A stretch of DNA of 64,000 nucleotides from an uncultured bacterium (lineage in GTDB: Bacteria; Calescibacteriota; Calescibacteriia; Calescibacteriales; Calescibacteriaceae). The notes beneath the pieces were generated by a model, which made no database searches, was not told the origin of the DNA, and was given only the letters and a program-made list of their open reading frames with translations. The stretch lies in assembly GCA_938036315.1 (NCBI GenBank), contig CALHPK010000009.1, positions 62,001-126,000 of the forward strand, given 5' to 3'. This document shows, piece after piece, positions 51,801 to 59,542 of this stretch. The position numbers and the translations under genes are program-made. Numbering within the stretch: position 1 is the stretch's first letter; each line of letters starts with the position of its first letter.

Positions 51801-53675
51801 GGTGGAAGAAAAGGAATAGCGGATACAGCACTTAAAACCGCAAAAGCAGGTTACCTGACCAGGAAACTTGTAGATGTAGCTCAAGAAATTATAGTAAAAA
51901 CTGAAGACTGCGGAACTAAAAAGTTCATACGTATGACCCCCCTCACATACGGAGGGGAAGTTCTCAGACCACTATCGCACAGAATATTCGGCAGGGTAGC
52001 CGCGGATGATATAATTTCTCCTGAAACAGGAGAGATAATAGTCAAAAAAGGAGAATACATAACTAAAGAAAAAGCAACTCTTATAGAGGAACTCGGCATA
52101 GAAGAGGTAAGTATAAGGAGTGTCTTAACTTGCGAAGCTGAAGATGGAATCTGTGCAAAATGCTACGGATGGGCTTTAGCATCATGGGAAGAAGTAACTT
52201 TAGGAGAAGCTGTGGGAATAATCGCTGCACAAAGTATAGGAGAACCAGGTACCCAGCTCACAATGAGAACATTCCACTACGGCGGAATAGCAGCCCTTAC
52301 AGAAAAAGGAGATATAGTGGCAAATCACGATGGGAAAGTTAAATTCAAAGATTTTAAATATATAGAAGTCGAAATATCTCAAGAGGAAATGGAAAAACTC
52401 GGACTGACCAAAGAAGATATCATAGAAGGTAAGAAAATTCTCAGAGTTACATCAAGACTAGGAACAATAGAAATCGTATCAAAAAAGGAACGCACTCTTG
52501 AAAGATATGAAGTAAAATACGGAGCAGCAATATTTGTAAGACCAGATCAGGAAGTAAAAAGAGGACAGAAAATAGCAGTCTGGAACCCATATGCAAACAT
52601 AATCTTGACACACACCAGCGGTAGAGTCAAATTCAAAGATATAGTCCCCGGAGTCACAGTTATTGAAAAGAAAGAAGAAGTAACTGGTAAAGTCGTCAGA
52701 ACTATTATAGAGCCAATCGGGAAAGCAGCCTCCACTATGAGACCCTCTATAATCGTCACCACACCCGATGGGAAAGAAATAACCTACCCACTACCAGTGA
52801 GAGCTACAATATCTGTAGAAGAAGGAGCGAGCGTCAAAGCTGGAGAGGAAATAGCAAGAGTAGAAACAGGTTACGCAAAGACGAAAGATATAACAACAGG
52901 ATTGCCGAAAGTCGAAGAGTTCTTCGAAGCAAGAAATCCAAAGGAAGAAGCAGTAGTATCAGAAATAACAGGCAGAGTCGAGAAAATAGAAGATATAAAA
53001 GGTGGCAAAAAGAGAATAATAATAAAGCCTCTTGGTAAAGCATCGATGAAAGTCCAACAACGTTCATACGACATTCCTAAAAACAGACACATAATCGTAG
53101 TCTTGGGAGATATCGTAAATGCTGGTGATGCATTAACAGATGGCGTCCCCAATCCGAAATCTCTACTAAAAATAAAAGACCCAGACCATGTAGGTCTTTT
53201 CCTACTAAATGAGATACAAAAGATATACTCATCTCAGGGAATAGATATAAATGATAAGCACTTTGAAGTTATAATCAGGCAGATGATAAAATGGGTAAAG
53301 ATAAAGAATCCAGGGGATAGTTCCTTCATCCCGGGTGAAATAGTAGACAAGTTCAAGGTCAAACAGGAAAACGATAAACTAAGAAAAATGGGCAAGAAAC
53401 CAGCTATCTTTGAATATACAATTTTGGGCATCAGCAAAGCTTCTTTATACTCTGACTCATGGATCGCAGCCGCGTCATTCCAAGAAACTCCAAAAGTTCT
53501 CACCTCAGCAGCTTTAGCATCAAAAATAGATAAGCTAGAAGGTATAAAAGAAAACGTTCTCATTGGCAAACTCATCCCAGCAGGATCAAACTTTCCAGCT
53601 TACAGAAACATAGGAATTGAAACAGAAAAAATGCAAATCACCGAAGAACTAGTAGAAAGAGAATTGAAAAGATAA
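48858..53675 (+). CDS. rpoC: RNA polymerase beta-prime subunit
   Basis: The 1605-residue subunit has the N-terminal zinc finger ([20 protein letters not shown]), the catalytic magnesium motif [22 protein letters not shown], the bridge/trigger elements [17 protein letters not shown] and [35 protein letters not shown], and the second zinc site ([19 protein letters not shown]). A non-standard cysteine cluster C758-x3-C762-x-C764-x2-C767 lies just before [14 protein letters not shown]. A charged coiled insert occurs around residues 165-285. The GGGAAG site precedes the ATG. It is 74 nt after rpoB in the same operon. Confidence 0.98.
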   Translation: [1605 protein letters not shown]

Positions 53676-53701
53676 TAACAGCTACCGTTAAAAAGATCAG
53701 T

Positions 53702-54154
53702 GTGAAAGGCTTGATCCATTTTCTCAACTCAATAGTAAATGAGCGCAAAACTGTTATTATTCAAGGAATAAAATACGGGATGATCGGAGTATGTGGTTTA
53801 ACCTCTAACCTTTTGATATTTTCTTTTTTAGTATACATTCTTAAAGTGTGGTATATCGTATCGGGTATACTCGCTGGGTGGCTATCTATGACCCAGAACT
53901 TTATCCTCCACAGGAAATTTACCTTCAAAGGATACTCAAATTTCAAAGTCATATCATTAACCGGAATCAAAAGATATGCAAGATTCTGGATATTATCCCT
54001 GGTAAACATACCTCTTTTTTCATCTTTACTTTACACCCAAGTTGAATTTCTCCATTTACCAAAAGTCATAGCACAGTTCAATGCATCCTTAATAGGCGGA
54101 GTCATAAACTTTATAGTTGCAAGAAGATTCATATTTCATCCTGTCCAAATATGA
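53702..54154 (+). CDS. GtrA-like small membrane protein
   Basis: The 150-residue protein has four membrane helices in two pairs: IKYGMIGVCGLTSNLLIFSFLVYIL, VSGILAGWLSMTQNFILHRKFTF, FWILSLVNIPLFSSLLYTQ and VIAQFNASLIGGVINFIVARRFIF. The repeated N-F-x3-R-x-F-x-F pattern at the end of each pair is the GtrA signature. GtrA proteins are thought to move or flip lipid-linked sugars for surface-polysaccharide modification. GTG start, 27 nt after rpoC, so it probably reads through from the polymerase operon; the biological link is unclear. Confidence 0.85.
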   Translation: MKGLIHFLNSIVNERKTVIIQGIKYGMIGVCGLTSNLLIFSFLVYILKVWYIVSGILAGWLSMTQNFILHRKFTFKGYSNFKVISLTGIKRYARFWILSLVNIPLFSSLLYTQVEFLHLPKVIAQFNASLIGGVINFIVARRFIFHPVQI

Positions 54155-54173
54155 ACTTCATCATCACCTCTTT

Positions 54174-55172
54174 TTACCGCTTCAACTCCTCTATAACTTT
54201 ATTGAGTATAGTGTGCAGATCCTTGAGATCTTGAGAAAACCATATCTTATTCCTAACCTGCTCTCTGAGCCAAGCTTCATCCTCTTGAGAAAGTTTAATA
54301 AACTTCACTCCCATATTTCTTAATCTTTCCTTTGCCTTTTCCTGAAAGTCTCTTATGACTTTGCGACTCCTCCTTTCAAACTCCTTGAATTCCTCTTCAA
54401 AAGATCTTTTTACATCTGCGGGAAGAGAGTCCCAAGACTTCTTATACATAACCAGTGCCCCATGCTCATATCTGAATGGCAAATCAATAGCTATTTTTAC
54501 ATGATTGCACCACTGCAAACTTAAACAAGCTTCAGGACTTGAATGGAAAGATTCTATCATCCCTGTTTCAAGTGCAGTCAATACATCAGGAACCCGAAGA
54601 AATATCGGTTTTGTTCCCAGAACTTCCGGTACTTTGGCATCGATCGGTTCTCCAGCCCATGCCCAAAATCTTGTCTTACCTAAATCCTTAAGATTTGATA
54701 CAAGCTGTTTTGAAAAAAAGTAAGCTACCCCTTCTTCCGAAAACGCAAGAAGCTTAAAATTCCGCTCCTCAAAAAGCTTCCCAAAATATCCTTTAAATTT
54801 CTCTATAATCTCATCTATTTCTTCATAATTTTTGAAAAGCATTGGTAGATCTAAGATACCTGTCTCTGGCACTATTTTTTTCACCCCATTTATAGTAAAG
54901 GCCCCTGAGTGTAGCTGTCCCATCTTTATCTTTTTCAAGACTTCTTCTTCGTCTCCCATAACCCCACCTGGATAAATCATTATCTTTACTACTCCCTTGT
55001 GTCTTTCCTTTATATTCCGCACAGAAGAATCTAACAAATCATACCAAACTGATCCAACTGGAGCAAGTGTGGCTATCTTTATAGTCACCTCTTGTTGAGC
55101 AAATACAGAAGGACAGAACAAAATCAAAAGGAATAAAACATAAGTATTCAACTTCACACTTTTTGCACCCAT
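54174..55172 (-). CDS. TRAP transporter DctP-family solute-binding protein
   Basis: The product of about 332 residues has a signal peptide (LFLLILFCPSVFA, cleavage before QQ) and the DctP/TeaA fold: VTIKIATLAPVGSVWYDLL, YPGGVMGDEEEVLKKIKMGQL, GILDLPMLFKNYEEID, FWAWAGEP (near the conserved ligand Arg, here in KTRFWAW), and RVPDVLTALETGMIESFHSSPE. TRAP systems import organic acids using ion gradients and need DctQ and DctM membrane subunits; neither is adjacent. The ATG at 55172 is preferred to a TTG two codons upstream. The ligand cannot be predicted. Confidence 0.9.
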   Translation of the reverse strand: MGAKSVKLNTYVLFLLILFCPSVFAQQEVTIKIATLAPVGSVWYDLLDSSVRNIKERHKGVVKIMIYPGGVMGDEEEVLKKIKMGQLHSGAFTINGVKKIVPETGILDLPMLFKNYEEIDEIIEKFKGYFGKLFEERNFKLLAFSEEGVAYFFSKQLVSNLKDLGKTRFWAWAGEPIDAKVPEVLGTKPIFLRVPDVLTALETGMIESFHSSPEACLSLQWCNHVKIAIDLPFRYEHGALVMYKKSWDSLPADVKRSFEEEFKEFERRSRKVIRDFQEKAKERLRNMGVKFIKLSQEDEAWLREQVRNKIWFSQDLKDLHTILNKVIEELKR

Positions 55173-55235
55173 ATGCAAAATCCAATTTCAAAAATGAAAA
55201 CGTAAAAAATATATATTAAGCATCCAATAGTACTG

Positions 55236-55913
55236 ATGCATGTTCTTGAAAAAGATCGTAATGTTATACTCTACGGTTCAGATAGCATAAGGGAAGCTTT
55301 TTTCGAATGTGCAAAATTTGGACTCTTGTTTCCGTTTATTCCATTTATTGATATGTCGACTCAGGAGCTACTACAAATTTCAGATTTTTCAGCTTTCGGT
55401 TTCCCATTTACCCACTATGTCAGTGGCTTGGAAGTCGAAATAAGAAGCGGAAGCAACACAAAAGTAATAAAATACGGCGGAACCATATACAAAACCAATA
55501 CCACCTTCAATATAGTTCCACTACTTATCGGATCAAAAATACATCAGATCACAGGTAGCACAAAATATAAGCTTTTTACTGATCTCCAGAGCGAACAAAT
55601 AAAATTTAGGTGGACCTCGATAAAGATCCTCCCTCCAAAGCAGATATACTTATCTGACCTAAGGCAAAATAGGAACTCCAAGTACATCGTAAAGCAGGGG
55701 GAAAATATTTATGCCATCTCTGAAGAAATAGTAAGTGACTCAGTGAAAATTGATATCCCTAAAGATATAGATAAACTTGAAAAACTTTTTTTTAAAAAAG
55801 CTCTTAACCACATATCAGTAGAAACTGAACTTACAAAAGTGCTGAAAGAACATAAAAACCTGCTCATTATCTCGGAAAAGGAATATTTCCTATGTTTAAG
55901 TTTAAATGAGTGA
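55236..55913 (+). CDS. Hypothetical protein coupled to ABC permease
   Basis: I do not recognise this 225-residue protein. It has no signal peptide, no Walker A or B motif and no clear membrane helix, though the N-terminal third is hydrophobic (FGLLFPFIPFIDM). The middle is strand-rich (YVSGLEVEIRSGSNTKVIKYGG, FNIVPLLIGSKIHQITG). It overlaps the permease gene by 8 nt, so translation is coupled, and a role in that transporter is likely: perhaps a regulatory or accessory subunit in the place where the ATPase is normally encoded. Nothing in the sequence proves this. Confidence 0.6.
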   Translation: MHVLEKDRNVILYGSDSIREAFFECAKFGLLFPFIPFIDMSTQELLQISDFSAFGFPFTHYVSGLEVEIRSGSNTKVIKYGGTIYKTNTTFNIVPLLIGSKIHQITGSTKYKLFTDLQSEQIKFRWTSIKILPPKQIYLSDLRQNRNSKYIVKQGENIYAISEEIVSDSVKIDIPKDIDKLEKLFFKKALNHISVETELTKVLKEHKNLLIISEKEYFLCLSLNE

Positions 55914-57435
55914 GATTCTCGAGTTCATACTAAATTTTCCTGAACTCCTCGCCTTAAGCGTAGTATCTCTTTTTCGCATATTCATAGCATATTTTATAAG
56001 CATAACTTTAGCAATCATATTATCTTACATAGCAGTATCACATTCGAAACTTGAGAAAATTCTCATAGGCATCATCGATATTATGCAATCTATACCGGTC
56101 TTAAGCTTCGTTCCAGCAGTCATGATCTTTTTGACAAAATTTGGGAAACTCGGAGCGGAATTAGCATCGCTTATCCTCATAACAACTGGTATGATATGGA
56201 ATCTAATCTTTTCTTACTACTCATCTTTAAAATCAATTCCAAAAGAACTTCGGGAAGTAGGTAAAATAGCTCATATAGGTCCTCTAAATAAATTTCTTTT
56301 CATAGATCTACCATACGCTATACCAGGTTTAGTATGGAATAGTATGCTGTCATTTGGCGGTGGATGGTATTTTCTGATGTACTGCGAGACGATAACTGTT
56401 GGTAACATTGATGTGAAACTTATAGGCATAGGCTCAGCAATTCTAAACGCATCAGAAGATGGTAATATAATAGCGGCAATAGAAGGTATCCTATCTATTT
56501 TGATAATTGTAACGCTAACTTTTCTACTTTTGTGGATTCCAATGGAAACTTGGTCAAAAAAATTCGTAGTAGAAGAAGAAATTCATGGGAAAGCGATATC
56601 GCCCTCTATGTTCAAAGCAACGTACAAAATCTTAGATAAAATATATCATCTATTATTAAGATTGGCGTCAAAATTCAGAGATAGGCCGATGAGCTTTGAT
56701 ATAGTTAGCAAAACTGCATATATTTTTGTAATCTGCCTCCTTTCTGCACTTGGGATATTTACTTTGTGGTTGATGACAAAAATCCCACTGAACGAGCTCC
56801 TTGATGTTCCTACATCTTTCCTTTTATCATTAATGAGGGTTATAGTTGGAATTTGCATTTCTTCAGCTATAGCAGTACCACTGGGGGTATACATAGGACT
56901 AAGGGCAAACATCCTTGCAAGGCTACGTCTTGTGATCTTAATTTTGTCGTGTCTGCCCGCTCCCGCACTAATACCTGTAATCTTTTCCGCTCTTTCAAAA
57001 TTTGATCTTGGCATAGAAATAAACGCAATCTTGGTCATAATACTTTCATCTATTTGGTACATCTTTTTCAATACCGCGGGAGGAGTAGCTTCTATACCGC
57101 AAGAATACTTTGATCTTGCTAAAATTACCAGAATGAACAGAAAGGATAAACTTACAAAGATAATAATACCCGGATCTGCAAAAAACATGATAGTTGGATT
57201 CATAACCGCCTGGGGTGGAGCATGGAATGGGACATTTGTAGCCGAATACATAGAATTCAAAGGAGAAAAACATGCTCTTCGGGGAATCGGCAGCCTGATA
57301 TCCGAATCAGCAGAGAAAGGGAACCTTGAAATGCTTATGTTCTCAACAATACTACTGGCTTTTTCCATATTTATAATAAATCTGTTCGGATGGCGTAAAG
57401 TACTCAACTTTATCCTGCAAAGACACCTTACCTGA
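55906..57435 (+). CDS. ABC transporter permease with two fused NitT/TauT-like domains
   Basis: The 509-residue membrane protein holds two BPD permease domains, about 1-220 and 265-505. Each has an EAA-type loop for the ATPase: IPKELREVGKIAHIGPLNKFLFIDLPYAIPG and IPQEYFDLAKITRMNRKDKLTKIIIPGSAKN. FGGGWYFLMYCE and WGGAWNGTFVAEYIEF are the paired signatures of this fused family. Such permeases work with an SsuB/NrtD-like ATPase. No ATPase or matching binding protein is encoded nearby; the orphan DctP gene on the other strand is of another class. It is convergent with argB (17-nt gap). Confidence 0.88.
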   Translation: MSEILEFILNFPELLALSVVSLFRIFIAYFISITLAIILSYIAVSHSKLEKILIGIIDIMQSIPVLSFVPAVMIFLTKFGKLGAELASLILITTGMIWNLIFSYYSSLKSIPKELREVGKIAHIGPLNKFLFIDLPYAIPGLVWNSMLSFGGGWYFLMYCETITVGNIDVKLIGIGSAILNASEDGNIIAAIEGILSILIIVTLTFLLLWIPMETWSKKFVVEEEIHGKAISPSMFKATYKILDKIYHLLLRLASKFRDRPMSFDIVSKTAYIFVICLLSALGIFTLWLMTKIPLNELLDVPTSFLLSLMRVIVGICISSAIAVPLGVYIGLRANILARLRLVILILSCLPAPALIPVIFSALSKFDLGIEINAILVIILSSIWYIFFNTAGGVASIPQEYFDLAKITRMNRKDKLTKIIIPGSAKNMIVGFITAWGGAWNGTFVAEYIEFKGEKHALRGIGSLISESAEKGNLEMLMFSTILLAFSIFIINLFGWRKVLNFILQRHLT

Positions 57436-57452
57436 CCATACCCTTCACAGAC

Positions 57453-58295
57453 TCACTTGACAATCTCAGTCCCAATACCTTCATCAGTGAATATTTCAAG
57501 TAGGATAGAATGCTTTATAAGGCCACTTATTATATGAACTTTTCTAACCCCATTTTCAACGGCTTTCACCGCAAGCCTGACTTTAGGAACCATACCATCC
57601 TTTATCACTCCTTCTGCTATAAGTTTTTCAGATATATCCTTTGTGAGTGTTTTTAGTAAATTACCGTTTTTATCAAGTACCCCCTCCTCATCTGTTAGCA
57701 ACAGTAATTTTTCTGCCCCAATCCATATTGCAAGCTCACAAGCCACTTCATCTGCATTAGTGTTCATAGAAGTACCATCCTCAAGAACGGTGATTGGAGA
57801 TATCACAGGGATAAAGCCAGATAAAAGTAGCTTTCTTATCTCTTCAACCCTCACTTCCTTTACTTTCCCCACTCTACCTTCTCTGACCTCTGAAATTATT
57901 GAGAACGCATCTACACCAGATACTCCTATTGCTTTTGCCCCTTTTTTGCAGATCGCAGAAACAACTTTACTATTTACTTTTCCATCAAGCACCATCTCAA
58001 CTACTTCCATTATTTCATCTGTAGTTTTTCTTATCCCCTCCTTGAACTCGGACTTTATGCCAAGTTTTTCAAGAATTTGCGTTATCTCCTTTCCTCCCCC
58101 ATGTACAACAATAACTTTCACACCCACAAGATAAAGTAGAACTATATCACCGGCTATCATATCAAGAACATACGGATCATCGAGAATTCTCCCCCCAATT
58201 TTTACAACGAAAATCTTATCCCTGAACCTGAGAAAGTATGGTATAGATTCAGTAAGTACCTCCGCCTTGTGTGAGAATTTTTCTTCCTTCAACAT
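57453..58295 (-). CDS. argB: Acetylglutamate kinase
   Basis: It phosphorylates N-acetylglutamate in arginine synthesis. The 280-residue protein has FVVKIGGRILDD, VVHGGGKEITQIL, the substrate-binding region around GIRKTTDEIMEVVEMVL, NTNADEVACELAIWIGAEKLLLLTDEEGVL, and KDGMVPKVRLAVKAVENGVRKVHIISG. This is the amino-acid-kinase fold. The N-terminal region is consistent with an arginine-sensitive hexameric type but I cannot confirm this. Other arg genes are not in the window. Confidence 0.95.
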   Translation of the reverse strand: MLKEEKFSHKAEVLTESIPYFLRFRDKIFVVKIGGRILDDPYVLDMIAGDIVLLYLVGVKVIVVHGGGKEITQILEKLGIKSEFKEGIRKTTDEIMEVVEMVLDGKVNSKVVSAICKKGAKAIGVSGVDAFSIISEVREGRVGKVKEVRVEEIRKLLLSGFIPVISPITVLEDGTSMNTNADEVACELAIWIGAEKLLLLTDEEGVLDKNGNLLKTLTKDISEKLIAEGVIKDGMVPKVRLAVKAVENGVRKVHIISGLIKHSILLEIFTDEGIGTEIVK

Positions 58296-58376
58296 TATCC
58301 ACTACGAATAGCTTCGCGCTTCTTCATATTTACAAATTTTCCTTTTATTTTTATTTTATAACTTTTTTAATTTTTG

Positions 58377-59387
58377 CTAATCAATTATCTGTTTTGCTGC
58401 TTTTTTAAGCCTGTTCATAATCCCAAGACCGACTCCCTCCTCCTCTACGGATTCAAAAATGATGACATCATATTTTTCACCAAAAGTAATGAGTATGTCG
58501 AAGAGATTTCTTGCAACTTCCTCGAGTGTCCGCCCAGCTGAGATAGTGTCTAATCCGAACTTCTCTTTTACCCTAAGGGCCCTCTCCTGATCTCCAAAGA
58601 CCACAACGACAATATTTTGTGACAATCTTTCTTCTCTCATTTTTTCTATAGCTGAAAAAAGTTTTTCCTTTGATGCAACTATAAGTTCTGCATTGGGACT
58701 GTAATGTTGATACTTAAGCCCCGGGCTTTTTGGCCTCTCACTTCCAGTGCAGTGAACCAATCTTTTTCCGATCACTTTTTCAATAGCTTTAGGTTCAATC
58801 ATGCCCGGGCGAAGTAGTAAAGGCTCTAATGGAGAGGTCAGATCAACCACGGTTGACTCTATACCTATTTTTATTTTCCCTTCAAGTACAAAAACTTTAT
58901 CCCCAAAATAGTGTCTTATATGTTCTGCTTTTGTCGCTGAAGGTTTTCCAGCTGGGTTAGCACTTGGAGCAGCTATGGGAACACCTGCCAGGTCAATAAG
59001 CTTTAGGGCAACTTTGTGAGATGGCATTCTTACTGCAACTGAGTCTAACCCAGCAGTAACAATATCAGGCACAGTCAGATTCTTCTTAAGAACAATTGTT
59101 AATGGACCGGGCCAGAAACTATCGATGAGCTTATATGCTTGCTCTGGAATATCTACGGCAATCAAAGGCAGGTCCTCTTTTTTTGATATATGAACTATGA
59201 GTGGGTTGTCAAGAGGTCTTCCCTTCAAACTGAAAATCTTTCGAACCGCCCTTTCGTCAAAGGTGTTTGCACCCAGACCATAAACTGTCTCTGTAGGGAA
59301 AGCAACAACTTCACCTTTCCTTATCAATTCCGCAGCCTTAGCTATCTGCTCCTCATTCGCTTCTGCTATCTCCTCCTCAACCCACAC
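58377..59387 (-). CDS. L-threonylcarbamoyladenylate synthase, Sua5 type (YrdC plus SUA5 domain)
   Basis: It makes threonylcarbamoyl-AMP for the t6A modification of tRNA position 37. The 336-residue protein has a YrdC domain (about 15-205: VVAFPTETVYGLGANTFDE, KGRPLDNPLIVHI, DSFWPGPLTIVL, VAVRMPSH, PIAAPSANPAGKPSAT, IESTVVDLT, LLRPGMI) and the additional C-terminal SUA5 domain (ERPKSPGLKYQHYSPNAELI to the end), so it is the long form. The start is a GTG; no better in-frame start is near. Other t6A genes (tsaB, tsaD, tsaE) are not present. Confidence 0.93.
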   Translation of the reverse strand: MWVEEEIAEANEEQIAKAAELIRKGEVVAFPTETVYGLGANTFDERAVRKIFSLKGRPLDNPLIVHISKKEDLPLIAVDIPEQAYKLIDSFWPGPLTIVLKKNLTVPDIVTAGLDSVAVRMPSHKVALKLIDLAGVPIAAPSANPAGKPSATKAEHIRHYFGDKVFVLEGKIKIGIESTVVDLTSPLEPLLLRPGMIEPKAIEKVIGKRLVHCTGSERPKSPGLKYQHYSPNAELIVASKEKLFSAIEKMREERLSQNIVVVVFGDQERALRVKEKFGLDTISAGRTLEEVARNLFDILITFGEKYDVIIFESVEEEGVGLGIMNRLKKAAKQIID

Positions 59388-59542
59388 GATTTGTGAAAAT
59401 CTTGGAAAAACTATGAACCCCCTCGAAAATCTCTAAAATTTCAACTTTCAATAATCTATAAATCTAAAACTAAAAATTTAATTAATGATTTTTAATAAAT
59501 TTGTAAATTAAATATAACTAAATAATCTGAGGAGGTTATGAG

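Noticed and set aside
44110-53675. Intein in the long rpoB or rpoC
   Set aside because: Extra length is spread over several lineage-type insertions; I see no intein start Cys block, dodecapeptide nuclease motif or HN-C end.
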